Assembly: GCA_951217055.1 (NCBI GenBank)
Contig: OX578282.1
Coordinates: 10,975,877 to 11,039,876 of the forward strand
From: Gerris lacustris
Taxonomy: Eukaryota > Arthropoda > Insecta > Hemiptera > Gerridae
Direction of reading: 5' to 3'
DNA length: 64,000 bases
The position numbers and the translations under genes are program-made. Each line of letters opens with the position of its first letter. Position 1 is the stretch's first letter. The notes under the pieces are model-generated. The model saw nothing but the letters and a program-made list of their open reading frames with translations, searched no databases and was not told the origin of the DNA. Below are positions 44,155 through 56,052 of the stretch, piece by piece.

Positions 44155-44515
44155 AGCTTTTATTTAACTTGCAATGTTTGTATGAATGTATGTATGTATG
44201 TACGTATGTACGTATGTACGTATGTTCGGGTCAAATCTTGTAACTGAATTTTAAAGCAGTTATTCTCAACCGATTGAATGCAATTTTGCAAACACATTTA
44301 GTTTGTATGTCATTGAATGGTTAGATATGTGACGTCGTCTAAATCCAATATGGCGGACAGTCCAAGATGACGGACTACTTATTTTTTAAGCATGCCCATG
44401 ATATGGGTATCAAATGAAAAGGTTTGCTGAGAAAAATATTTAAAATAAAATACCTTCACTCTAAATCCAATATGGGGGATGGCCCAAGAAAAAAGCTTGT
44501 TTTTAAAAATGTTTT
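44155..44515 (+). repeat. Family E repeat, copy 2
   Basis: Direct copy of 42737-43045 with a GTATGTACGTATGTACGTAT microsatellite in place of the shorter left part; both CTAAATCCAATATGG boxes are kept. Confidence 0.8.
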
Positions 44516-44585
44516 TTACTATTAATTTATTTGTAATTATTCCACTTTATCAATTGTTTAATTTATCCTTACTACAAAAAATAAT

Positions 44586-44987
44586 GGCACTTCTTTAGAC
44601 TGTTACTCCCCTTATAAAGAAAAAGAAGAGAGTAACAATCTAAAGAAGGTGCGTACGGAATGTTCTTCTCTTAACTGTTACTCTCCTTATAAAGAAACAG
44701 AAGGGAGTAAAAATCTAAAGAAGGTGTACAAAATGTTCTTTAGACTGTTACTAACCTTATAATGAGACAGAAGGGAGTAACAATCAAAAGAAGGTGTACG
44801 GAATGTTCTTCTTTAGACTGTTACTCCCCTTATTAAAACAGAAGTATGATATTCCCTTTCCCCAAAGTACTTTGGACTAAACATCCCTTTGTCTTAATAG
44901 TTATTTAGATAAAGGAATTTATAAATAATTATATCCATTTATATTCTAAAAAAAAAAACACGGGGAGTAACAATCTAAAGAAGTACC
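44586..44987. mobile_element. MITE family M, copy M9
   Basis: GGCACTTCTTTAGACTGTTA to CAATCTAAAGAAGTACC, with three internal module pairs. Flanks AAAATAAT and GAAACTCA do not match, so the two ends may come from different copies or the flanks have changed. Confidence 0.85.
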
Positions 44988-45058
44988 GAAACTCACATTC
45001 CCAAATCACAATATTATTTTTGAAACATCCTTTATTTCAACTATTATACAATTATTTG

Positions 45059-45250
45059 GGTACTTCTTTAGATGGTTACTCCCCTATAATTAATTAAAAT
45101 GTAAACAACAGACTACATAACTAGTAAGACGAAAGAATGCTTAGTCTACTGTACTTTCGGACAAAGGAATATCTAATTCTGTTTTTATAAGGGGGGTAAG
45201 TCTAAAGAAAAACATTGCGGACACCTTCTTTAGATTGTTCCTTCCTCTGT
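45059..45250. mobile_element. MITE family M, copy M10 (truncated)
   Basis: GGTACTTCTTTAGATGGTTA to about TTAGATTGTTCCTTCC, then no matching right end. Confidence 0.7.
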
Positions 45251-46278
45251 TCTTTTTTATTGTCAATTAATACACTACAATCCACAATTTGTTATATGAC
45301 TTTTGACTCATGCTCGCTATCTCTAAATATTTAATTCATTTACAGCCGGTAATCTATATAGTTATAAATATAGTTTAAACTAATATGCACCAGGGAAAAA
45401 GCCTGATATACTATTGACAAAATAAAAAGAATCATAATTATCATTGAATTATACATACATAGTTCATACATACATACATCAGTAGCAACTAACTAACTAT
45501 ACAACACGTAACTATCTATACATACATAGTTCATATTTATTTTATCATACATATTTATAATATTATCATATAAATAAGAATTAATATATAACAGTAATGA
45601 TAAATAGATTATAAACTTTACTGATTATTACCAAGTTTGACCGAAGTTGTTAGGTTCAAAGATCTCGTTAAGGCATCATTAAATATAGGTTAAATATCTT
45701 TTAGAACTTCATATAGATCAATTACACAGGTTAAAGCTATTGTAGTCGTGATACTTTCTCTGTTTCTCACGGTTGTTATAGATCTTCTTCATATTATTAT
45801 AGATTCAACAAGCATTCTTTATCTAGATCTTTTACAACGTGGTATTCTGTGATTACCAACTGACCTCATATTTGTTGGCCCCCAAGGCTACACCTTCATT
45901 CCAAGTCTATTAACCCTATTCCAATAGTGCCAACCCCCTGTGAGATTAGTACCCTACTAGTTTATACAAGAATAGTTACAAGTAGAAAACCGCATAGATT
46001 AACCCTCATTTCTATCTATTCTATTCCTTCTCGCTTTCACGTCATCCTATTTCGAAACTATTCTATCCAGACATAACTTTCGGACTCATTTGTACCTCAT
46101 AAATAACAATAAAACGGAACAAACCCGTTATCTATTCTGAATAGTAAAATATTTGATTGGATTCCATTTATAAACTCGTTTGAAGGGGGGGAGGAAAAAT
46201 TCACAATTTGTAGAAGTAGATCAAAATGATTTGATTATCTTTTTTATTTTTATTTTTTTTCTATTAGAAAACAATTTT
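45251..46278. other. Single-copy spacer
   Basis: CATACATAGTTCATACATAC words near 45460-45530; mixed-composition 45640-46120 without a coding frame on either strand. Confidence 0.35.
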
Positions 46279-46560
46279 TACTGTTCCTACTCAGATTACT
46301 AATTTAGTTTTATTACTAATTTTAGTATTTCCAATGAACGTAGTCCACATTAAATCTAATTATTCGTTTATTGTTTTTATTTATTTTTTACTTTTCCTCA
46401 CTACTAATAGTAGGAAAAGTCTTGTATATTATTTTTTGTTGGCTGTGTAACCAAATAATATTTTTAATTTTTACTATTCCTACTCAGAATACAAATGTAG
46501 TTTTATCAATGTACAATGAACGTAGTCCACAATTAAATCCAATAATTCGTTTGTTTTTTT
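46279..46560. repeat. Direct duplication around a terminal-type hairpin
   Basis: TACTGTTCCTACTCAGATTA to AATTATTCGTTTATTG (46279-46375) recurs at 46472-46555. Between the copies sits the hairpin ACTTTTCCT (46390-46398) / AGGAAAAGT (46412-46420). Confidence 0.7.
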
Positions 46561-47404
46561 TAGGTTTGTAATCTAATAATATTTGTCGTAACTTAGCTTA
46601 ACTTTGTCGAATACTTACATGATCAGCTTAGGCCTCATTACATTTATTTACTTGTCTTTTTTACTTAGTTCTGCTTATTTTAACTTATTTTTGATGTTTT
46701 TTACGAAAAAGTAAAGTTCCTCTAGTCTACTGAAGTTGTTAAAACGAAATTAGTGAATCATTTATTACCTTTATTCTTACAAAAAGCTTTTCTTATGCAT
46801 AGATTATTATTATAAAGAGAAAAAATAAATTATTACTTACTTAATAATTATTAACCAATACCACTGTTCGCTGTTAAGCCATTTTGTGAGGCGTTATTAA
46901 CTATAAACGGGCTTCGATAAATAATAAATACTTTTATTATTTATTAATACATAATATAATCTCAAATTTTATTTATCAAAAAACTTATTTATCGAATTGT
47001 ATCTCCCTACATAATAGGTTTAGAGTAAACAAAAATAGCATTTTTTTTTTTTTTACAAAGTCTTTTATTATGAAAATTGCTTATTTGCGTATTTTTTTGG
47101 ATATATTTAAATAAACAAATACATATAAAATATATATTTCAATGTAATTGTCTTCTGGTTTTATTAGTGTTCTTTTGTAGACATAAATACTAATAAGATA
47201 TTTTTAAAATAATATTTAATCAGTTTTTCCTATAGTTAGAATGTCATTTTATTTGTTAATGTTAATGTTACTAACTATTACATTAATGGTAGTTTTATTA
47301 ATATACAAATTCCTTATAACTTATAACTAAAAAACCAATTGTTTTGCTTATTTACCAATAAAAATGAAACATGATAACGTATGTTTATTAGCACATATAC
47401 AATA
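46561..47404. other. AT-rich spacer, nothing recognised
   Basis: No gene; T run near 47041. Confidence 0.4.
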
Positions 47405-47406
47405 TA

Positions 47407-47777
47407 CAGTAGAATATCGCTTACACGACCCTCAATAACACGACAACCTCAATTACATAGTGCAATTTTCAAATCCCCTTGAGATTGCCATAACACATAA
47501 TGTTAAATTAACCTCTATAACGCGACTATTATTATCCAAACAACCTCTGTAACACGGAATTTTTTCCAATTCACAACGTAACTCAGAAACTCTATAACAA
47601 GTCGTTTTGAGAAGTCAACCTCTATAACGCGCCTCTTTACAGGAATGGGTCGACCAAGTCTAGACTTGAAAACCCCGCCCATAACCTTGATAACACGACC
47701 CTCAACAAAAAGAGCACCTCGATAACAAGACTGTTTCCCCTAATCCCCTTGAGACACTTCTTATCGAGGTTCTACTG
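47407..47777. mobile_element. pogo/Tigger-like MITE
   Basis: A 371-bp element starting CAGTAGAATATCGC and ending TTATCGAGGTTCTACTG, flanked by TA on both sides (47405-47406, 47778-47779). CAGTAGAACCTCGATAA-type ends and a TA duplication are known for the pogo/Tigger group. The body has several 'CCTCTATAACGCG'-like motifs echoing the end sequence. No transposase. Confidence 0.75.
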
Positions 47778-47779
47778 TA

Positions 47780-48977
47780 TTTTTTTTTTTTTGTCCTATT
47801 TTCTAAAACGTTTTTTTCTTTTTAGAGTATTTTCTATTAATGGGATAGTTTTAAAAACCTAATTTTATGTTGTATTTACTTAATTTATCTTCAATTTGAG
47901 TAACTTCATTTAGATAAGCAGTTTGATGTCGTAACGAACTAATTTACTTTAAGTTACGTATTCCTCTATTTAAGTTAATTAGCGCCACTATAATTAAAAT
48001 GTTCTAATTTAAAAAAAAAATAAAAGAAGTTATTTTAATAGTCTGTTACATTGCATTAACATAAAATTGAAATTGCTTAGTGATCATTTTATTTAAACAC
48101 ACCAAAACCATTCATGAATTGTGCAGTAGTATGATTACTAAATATTTCGACAGATTAAAAAAAATTACGGCATTTCTACTATTTTATCTTAAAAGTAATC
48201 TCTTTTTCTATTTCATTCTTCTTTTCATTTAAAAAAAAAAAAAAAAAAAATCCTATAAATTATAAAAAAAAATATGAATTAAAAAATCATAATCTCGGTT
48301 TGTTTTTGATAGTTGGATGATTAGGTTTTTTCAATTCTCTATTTTAAAAAGGGAAAGCTATATTGAAGACTTTTATAGCTATTGATTAACTAATGTTTTA
48401 AAAATAACCGTGGTTAAAGTCGATATTAAAAAACATTATACTGGTACCCTTATGTGTGGCGTTCCAATGACTTTCTCTTATGGGTTAACTCTTGGTATTT
48501 TATTGAAGTATTACCAAAGCATTTGTCTAGAGTCTATAGAAGTCTAGAGTTACTATATATATATATATATATATATGTGTATTTTATTTTTTTTTACCAG
48601 TGTTGCCATATTATTGCATTACTATTTCTAGAGGTCGTTGCTCAAGATTAGGGTACTATGCTCGTTAAGTTATGAGGACTATAATGAGTTCCATTGTTGA
48701 CAGTATCAACGTCCTGGCCTGCATTACCTAGCCTACCTTCCTCACTTTTGTTTTCAATGAAGAAACTAGACAGAATCCTCCCGCACAAAAAAAGCAGGAC
48801 CAGGAAATGTCTAAAAAAAAAAAAGGCGGGTAATATAAAAATAGTTTGGAAATCACGTAAATGAAATCACAGTTATATATTGTAAAAGACTGTTGATCTA
48901 TATGAGTTGAGTAAACAGCTTTTAAATATCTTTATATTTTATATCATTATACTTCATACTTTAAAGGTTTAAATTAT
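47780..48977. other. AT-rich spacer, nothing recognised
   Basis: Contains an A run (48230-48250) and (AT)n at 48555-48576. A 65-codon frame over the latter is spurious. Confidence 0.4.
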
Positions 48978-49976
48978 GGTACTTCTTTAGATTGTTACTC
49001 CCCTATGTTCGTTTTAGAATACAAAATTAATATAATTATTGAGCTGAGCGAAGTGAAGCTCTTATAACAACAAGTGAATCTTATAAGTGAAGTCTTATAA
49101 CAAGCTGAACCGATCCGCACAAAATTCGGCACGGTTATAGTGACCAACCACAGGAAGGTGTATCTGAAAGTATGGTCCAAATTGGTACACTGAGGTAAGG
49201 GGTACAGGGTACAAAAGTTAAAATAGGATGCATGTCGGTGGAAAGCTCTTTAAAAGTACGGTTATTGTTGTTATGTTCACTTTTGTCATATTTTCATTTA
49301 AGAGGGGGGTAAAATAGAAAAACACGAAAAATATGCTTTTTGATTAAAAATATTACTATTTTGGATCCGATTTCAGCTTTTTATAAATAAAATTGTTTAT
49401 TGTTTAAGATTAAAATGCACGCTCAGCTCAATATTGCAAGCAGACAACTTCATTGCAAATCTAATTTACACACCTTTGTCTGTTGAAATTATGATACTTC
49501 TTTAGATTGTTACTCCAATTATATTATTTATTATTTATATTTTATTTTATATTTATATTTATATTTTTTTTTTTTATTATATTTTATTATTATATTATTT
49601 TATTTTTTAGAATGCAAATTAATATAATTACTTATACACTCCTTTGTCTAAATAACTATTAAGACAAATATTATTGTCATATTCCTTTGGCCCAAAGTAC
49701 ATTGGACAAAACATCCCTTTGTCTAAATAACGATTAAGCCAAAGGGATGATGTTTAGTCCATTATACTTTGGGACAAAGGAATAACACACTTCTGTTATT
49801 ATAATGGGAGTAACAGTCTAAAGAAGAACATTCCATACACCTTCTTTAGATTGTTATTCCCTTCTGTTTTTTATAAGGGGAGTAACAATCTAAAGAAGAA
49901 CATTCCATACACCTTCTTTAGATTGTTATTTCCTTCTTTTTTTTATAAGGGAATAGTAACACTCTAAAGAAGTGTC
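48978..49976. mobile_element. Compound MITE family M, copy M11, with a nested family G element
   Basis: Starts GGTACTTCTTTAGATTGTTA at 48978. A family G element is inserted at about 49039-49431. A second complete M end starts at 49493, and the last end is at 49976. Flanks are TAAATTAT (48970-48977), GAAATTAT (49485-49492) and AAAATTAT (49977-49984). So either one compound insertion or a second M landed beside the first at a similar site. Confidence 0.75.
49039..49431. mobile_element. Family G element with TTGAGCTGAGCG ends
   Basis: Terminal inverted repeats TTGAGCTGAGCG (49039-49050) and CGCTCAGCTCAA (49420-49431). The interior shares GATGCATGTCGGTGGAAAGC and AAGAGGGGGGTAAAAT with 23400-23715. 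No coding frame. Confidence 0.7.
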
Positions 49977-49984
49977 AAAATTAT

Positions 49985-51181
49985 ACTTTGAAGTTGCAAT
50001 AGTGCATTTATTGTTAGAAGTGAACTTAGTTTTAACTCATGGTGTTCACAAAGTTTTAAAATTAGACTAGGTTATCCTAAAACTTAGTTAAGGTCAAATC
50101 GGTTTAGATTCTAATAAGAGACAGGAATCATAAAACAGCTCATACAAAACATTAGCTAATTAATGACTTGTAAAAGTATAAACTAGAAAGGAAAGAAGCA
50201 AAGTAATAAAACAAAACTTAACACTTAGTTCAATAGAACACTTAAGTCAATATTTATGCGTAAAAAAAAAATACTAATTTTCTCCATTTCATTGAAAATC
50301 ATTAAATCATGGATATATTTGTAGGTATTAAATCCATATATCGACATTTCAATGTTTATCCACGAAGTGGAGAAAATCAGTATACATTTGTCTTATTGAT
50401 ATAGTAGATGCATCTTAAGGTATGAAATGATGAAACATTATTCTATTTTGATTATCATTTGGTCCGCTAGGAGCTCTCATATCATTTTATATAAAAACTT
50501 CTACCGGCGAAATATAGTACTACAATGAGTAAAAGTGAAACCCAATCTACCTCCAATTACATTCTATCTTCCTGGCACGAAACTTCAGCTCGCCTATTGT
50601 CAAAATGTTGTACTATAAATAAAAACCTATCGATCTCCTCTTAAATTCTAAATTCCCGGCACTATATTTTAAAAAAGTCTCATTTTTCATGTTGTTTTTG
50701 TTGATGAATGGAATTTCTTCTGTCCCCGAAAGCTATAATATATTCATATTAAAAAGTATCCCTAATCGGGGACTCTTCAAAAACCAAATAGTGTTGAAAC
50801 AAACAATTTTAAATTTCATAATTCACTGCAAGATGTTAAAAGGTACTTTCCAAAATATAATTAAAAATGAAAATACATTAAAAAGGACACTCTGATAATT
50901 CTTGATTTACTTTCACGCTAAAGATATATTTAATATTTTATTCATTGGTTGAAATTTTAACTCTATTGCATCTATGTTTTTGAACTAGTTTTATCCTTAT
51001 TTCTACCTTGGTCTAAAGTCTAAAGGACCTCTTACTGCCAGATGGTTTGTTCCTTTCTTCCTCTCGTTTACCATCTGCTGACACCTGACTCTTTTTGAAA
51101 GTTTTTTATTTTTCAAAAACAGGTGTTTTCTCGTCTTAAATTAGGGGATATATATTTGTATTTGTTTCTGTTATTCATCCC
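49985..51181. other. Spacer, nothing recognised
   Basis: No convincing gene; the 68-codon frame at 50689-50895 lacks domain or splice support. Confidence 0.4.
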
Positions 51182-51600
51182 TTGAATGTATCATTTCGAT
51201 ATATACCAGATATATTGAAATTTAAAAAAAAAAAAAAAAAAAACTTATCCAATTCCAATCTTTTTTTATATGGAAGGGTAAGTTATCAAAAAAGAAGTTT
51301 ACGATGCAGAGTGGACGTTCACTTGTCGAACAGTGTAGAAGCTGAAGAAAGTACCAGGGTCCACTAGTTCCGGTAACTTTCTCCGGTTTTCCCCCACTTC
51401 ATGTCCATATCTAGGCCAGGCTTTGCTGTGAAAGGCGTGCACTTGACCTACCTGTTTCTCCTATACAGACGTCTTCTCAGGTACCGCCCCTTCTACCCTC
51501 ACTATCTATACTGTTTATTTACATTCAATAAACCCTATTATACAGAATTCTATCAGCACGAAATCCTTTTGTTTGATCAAGTTCTCTAAGGGGATTTCTT
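51182..51600. other. GC-richer single-copy block
   Basis: Sequence from 51290 to 51500 is near 50% G+C, unlike its surroundings. It is open on the minus strand for 53 codons (51299-51460; includes KAWPRYGHEVGENRRKLPEL) directly after a TATAG acceptor-like site, and two plus-strand frames overlap it. None shows a domain, so it could be exon, promoter or relic. Confidence 0.2.
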
Positions 51601-52001
51601 TGTTTATAAAAAGGGTTTTTGGTACATTTTCTCATGGGTTTCTGGATTAATCCAAACACATTGATTTGTTTTAAAGAGAAAGTAAATCTTCAAAAGATTT
51701 TTTTTTTTGTTTTATACAAATAAACATTCTCTCAAAAATTCCTTTCACTAATTTCATTTTGGACCATCCCTATTATTAAACCGTGGTAATTCACTTCACT
51801 TTTGAAATATCAGAAACAATTAAAATGGAATTATTAATTGTTCATCTTTTTATATATTAATTTATAAATGAACTGAAATCAACAGTTTCTATAATTGGAT
51901 TATGTCTTTAAACAATAATATCTTCCATAGATGTATGATTAATGAGTTCCTTTCCAAAATTGTGTAGAATCTTTTCAATGGTTTTCTAACAATACACTTT
52001 T

Positions 52002-52450
52002 GCTTCCAAGCTTACCGAAGGTAACGGAAGCTATGTGATCGTTCTGAAGAACGAAAATATTTTATGTCTCTGATTCGAAAATTCCAAGACAGAAATCCGT
52101 TTACATCAGGGAACATTTTTGGTTCCGTGTCTGTCTGTCTGTCGCTCAATTTTTGCGAACCAACATATCTTAAAAACTACACGTCCGATTCTAATGAAAT
52201 TTGGATGGTAGGTCATAATTAGCCCATTGTTGATCCCATATAAGTTTCAACCCTCTGCGCATATTAGTTTCTCTTCAACATGTGCAAAACAAACATTTAT
52301 TTATACCTATATCTTAAAGATCATCTGATTATTATGAAATTTGGATGGTTTGTCGAAAGAAGACCGCAAATAGCAACATATTAATTTTGACCGTCTACCG
52401 TCTTTAAATTTTCTTAATTGATGCTTTAATTCATATAATAAATCATATCA
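52002..52450 (-). repeat. Family A2 repeat, copy 2 (partial)
   Basis: Begins with the hairpin GCTTCC (52002-52007) / GGAAGC (52026-52031), then 'GAACATTTTTGGTTCCGTGT', TCTGTCTGTCTGTC and the A2 body; lacks the GTGTGGCAC head. Confidence 0.75.
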
Positions 52451-52454
52451 ATTG

Positions 52455-53065
52455 CTTCCGAGCTTACCGAAGGTAACGGAAGCTACGTTATCGGTCTGAA
52501 GAACGAAAAATTTGTAGGTCTCCGTTTCAAAAATTCCAAAAAAGAACTCCGTTTCAGACATCAGGGGTCGTTTTTGGTTCCGTGTCGGTCTGTTGCTCTG
52601 TCGGTCGTTCTATCAGTCTGTCACTCAATTTTTGCGAACAAACATATCTTAAAAACCACCGATTTTAATGAAATTTAGATGGTAGATCATGATTAGCCCA
52701 TTGTTGGTCCCATATAAGTTTCATCATTCTGCGCTCATTTATTTCTCTTCCACATGCACACAAACATATATTTATTTAAACCTATAGCTTCATAAGCACT
52801 AATCTGATTTATATGAAACTTTTATAGTTTATCGAAAGTAACCTGCAGATAGCCCCAGATTAATTTGAACAGTCTGCGCTCTTTAGTGTTTGCTAAATTG
52901 ATACTTAAATTCATGTTAAAAATCAAAACAATTTGACAGATTAAAAAAAACGGGAGAAACGAACAAATTAGACAAGACATTAATGGCTTGTAAAAGCATG
53001 AAATCAATAAAGTACTTGATAAGATGTGAGAAAGCTATGTGCCACACTAATTGGCACTCTGTTTT
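52455..53065 (-). repeat. Family A2 repeat, copy 3 (full length)
   Basis: From the hairpin GCTTCC (52455-52460) / GGAAGC (52479-52484) to AGCTATGTGCCACACTAATT, the inverse of the family A head. In tandem with copy 2, it shows that the A2 body of 19138-19660 also ends in the A-type hairpin. Confidence 0.8.
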
Positions 53066-53547
53066 TAAATACATCAATGTCACATGTGCTAGATCTTACA
53101 AACCTACAATCCTTCTCAAGGCTCATACTATGGCGAGTAATGATAGCATTTTCTTGTATCATTATATTACGTTGTCGTTTCTAAGAATTATATTACAATA
53201 ATTAAATTCATAATTTTGCTGACAAATAAATGTGTGTAAACTCCTCTGACAGTAAATAAAATTTTAATCAATGTAAAAATATTGTGTGTTTTAATAAAAT
53301 GTGCTTCAATTTTCGTTTTTTAGTGAGAATAATAGTTCTCCTATTATTATACCCAAGGGTCAATTTACGTCTGTAATACAGATATGTACCTATACCTATA
53401 TAAATAATAAATATTTGTTAATAAGGCGCAAATTTTAATATAATATACCACTATGTATAATCCATTAATAGATTCCATTAATGGAAGATATAATTAAGGT
53501 GATTGAAATGTTCAGCTTAAAAACACGTTTGTGATGACAGATTGATT
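53066..53547. other. AT-rich spacer, nothing recognised
   Basis: No gene. Confidence 0.4.
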
Positions 53548-53817
53548 TTAAAGGCTGTAAGGATGAATTAGAAAGTACCCCAAAAAAAATTGTGTATAAG
53601 TGATTAATAAGTTAATGATTCCCCTAATTAAAGTAGGGGGTAGATCCTGGTGAAATGTCCTTGATGATTTGTAGGCGGAAGGCCGCGTAGCGTGATGACA
53701 GAGTAGCCGAGGAGTGGGTTCAAGGACGGGCAGGAGAAAGTAAAGCGGTCTTCTGTTGGGTCCTGTGAGATCCCGGTGACATAGAAAGTGAAACCGGACA
53801 TTTAAGCGGGTCCCACC
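53548..53817 (-). other. 90-codon open frame without ATG in a GC-rich block
   Basis: 53640-53820 is the GC-richest single-copy part of the right half. On the minus strand it is open from just after a TAG (53818-53820) to a stop at 53548-53550, with no methionine. The residues (LTGPNRRPLYFLLPVLEPTP within) show no known motif. It could be an internal exon with the AG as acceptor, but no donor pairs with it; a promoter or untranslated exon is equally likely. Confidence 0.2.
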
Positions 53818-53924
53818 CTATCACATTCCCTCATTCTATTCTTCCACAACTCATACCTACTTACCTTTTATTTCAACATTTAATGCAAATAATTAATCAT
53901 AATGAGTTGATAGTTAAAGAATAT

Positions 53925-54556
53925 AATTGTAATAGAGAGCCTATGATTCTGATTGTAATAGAATATGATTGTAATAGAGATCCTATGATTCTGATTGTAA
54001 TAGAATATGATTGTATTTGAGAGCCTATGATTCTGATTGTAATATAATATGATTGTAATAGAGAGCCTATGATTCGGATTGTAATTGAATATGATTGAAA
54101 TAGAGAGCCTATGATTCTTATTGTAATAGAGAGCCTATGATTCTTATTGTAATAGGGAGCCTATGATTCTGATTGTAATAGAGAGCATATGATTCTGATT
54201 GTAATAGAGAGCATATGATTCTGATTGTAATAGAGAGCCTATGATTCTGATTGTAATAGAGAGCATATGATTCTGATTGTAATAGAGAGCCTATGATTCT
54301 GATTGTAATAGAATATGATTGTAATAGAGAGCCTATGATTCTGATTGTAATTGAATATGACTGAAATAGAGAGCCTATGATTCTTATTGTAATAGGGAGC
54401 CTATGATTCTGATTGTAATATAGAGCATATGATTCTGATTGTAATAGAGAGCATATGATTCTGATTGTAATAGAGAGCCTATGATTCTGATTGTAATAGA
54501 ATATGATTGTAATAGAGAGCCTATGATTCTGATTGTAATAGAATAAGATTGTAATA
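53925..54556. repeat. Higher-order minisatellite, TATGATTCTGATTGTAATAG
   Basis: About 22 units, mostly 27 bp (AGAGCCTATGATTCTGATTG + TAATAG), interspersed with a 16-17 bp sub-unit AATATGATTGTAATAG. Blocks of several units recur (53925-54110 resembles 54300-54400), showing a higher-order pattern. Confidence 0.92.
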
Positions 54557-54778
54557 AGGATGCCTTTTTACAAATTCCTTTACTTATATGTTCCGGCCAT
54601 CTTCATTTCAACATATTATAGAATGTATCACTTTGCTACACAAAACCTTCTGCATGTATCAAGTCGAAATTTTACATGCCTGTTTCAATTGTGCTTTGCG
54701 ATGTATATAAAGTTTTATTATAATCATTACGTTAGAACAAAAAATATTGATTAACACATTGATTTCTCTAGATCCACT

Positions 54779-55110
54779 TTAATAGTTTTAACGATCTTTA
54801 TTAATTCATAGCGGTGTCGCTGTTGGTTTTACTAAAAAAATGGTATTCGTCTCATAGAATAGGTGATGATAGAATCTTTTCCCGTCCTGAAATTCCAATT
54901 GTACATTTCAACCTCTCGTTTACGCGAACGTTGTACGCGAACTCTTGGACGGATCACGCTGTCCAACGAACTTAGCCTGAGCATTAATGAAAGGAACATG
55001 AATACCAAATGTCAACTAAATCGTTCAACTTTTACTCAAGTTATCGTCGGACACGTTACACACAGACAGACGGATAGACAGACAGACAGACAGACTAGAT
55101 GCATATTTTG
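54779..55110 (+). repeat. Family A1 repeat, partial copy
   Basis: TAGTTTTAACGATCTTTATT and 'AGCGGTGTCGCTGTTGGTTT' through GACAGACAGACAGACAGACT; lacks head and hairpin. Confidence 0.7.
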
Positions 55111-55129
55111 TTGACTGTAAGAAGCTTGC

Positions 55130-55532
55130 TTCAATTAATATAGAATCTTGTGGAACAAGTCTAAGCTCAATTATTGCCTCATTAAAGAGATTTTAACGCA
55201 CTCCAAGAATGGAATGCTGTAAATCAAATTAAATGAATTAGTTATTTAGATTCTTAGACTAAGCTTTTCCTTCTTTTTTAATTTCTTCTTCTTAATTCAT
55301 ATACATGCCTAAATTCAATATTCAATGCCTAAAACTCTTTAATTAATATGGAATCTTGATGACCAGTCTAAGTTCAATTATTGCCTTATTAAGGTGACTT
55401 TAACGCCACTCCAAGAATGGACAGCTGTAAAATAAAATATGTAATATAATTAAAATAAATTAATTATTTATTTAAATTTATGACTAAGCTTCTCCTTCTG
55501 TCTCAATTTCTTCTTTTTAATTCATATGCATT
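55130..55532. repeat. Tandem duplication of about 190 bp
   Basis: TTAATATAGAATCTTGTGGA to TTAATTCATATACATGCC (55134-55309) is followed by a diverged copy, TTAATATGGAATCTTGATGA to TTAATTCATATGCATTA (55343-55533). 'CACTCCAAGAATGGA' is shared. Confidence 0.75.
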
Positions 55533-55553
55533 ATTAAATTTCTCCAAAGTTCA

Positions 55554-55739
55554 TTGTTATATTGCTACTTCAATTATAGTAGAAAAAATAAATTTAATCT
55601 CTTCTGCTTTCCTTTAAATTCAACTCACTTATGGACTGCAATAGTTATTTATGTAACGAGGCACCAAAATGGAATTTTGCTGACGAGTGATGAGGTTATA
55701 ACCTCCCAGCCGATAACGAAGAAAGGCTATGATAATTAA
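55554..55739 (+). other. 61-codon open frame, unrecognised
   Basis: A TTG-started frame; the second half (YVTRHQNGILLTSDEVITSQ) is more protein-like than most here, then stops. No splice signal pair or homologous copy was seen. Weak candidate only. Confidence 0.12.
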
Positions 55740-55764
55740 CTGCAAAGGTAGGTATAATTTACCT

Positions 55765-55870
55765 AATTGACTGCCTCGGCAGGCAATGAATTACACGAGG
55801 CAGAAATCCTTTACTGCCTTGTTTTCATAAAATATATAATCTACAGGCGGCAGAAAAATGAAACTGCTAA
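55765..55870. repeat. ACTGCC/GGCAGT hairpin cluster
   Basis: ACTGCCTCGGCAGGCA, CGAGGCAGAAATCC, TACTGCCTTG and GGCGGCAG lie close together, giving several alternative stems. Confidence 0.4.
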
Positions 55871-56052
55871 AATACCATCTATATTAGTTATATATGTTTC
55901 CTTAATTATTTTTACGATTGCATTGCCTTTGTATTAGTGTTATTTTAATGATCTTTTCGTAGTAAAATGTCGGGAATACAATACAAGCAATGATTGTTAT
56001 TTATCTAAGAAATATTTTACGACGTTCATTGTATTAAATATGTTAATATTTT

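Noticed and set aside
51299..51460. 53-codon minus-strand frame after an AG
   Set aside because: Protein-like in part, but a frame this long is expected by chance at this GC level and no donor or domain supports it.
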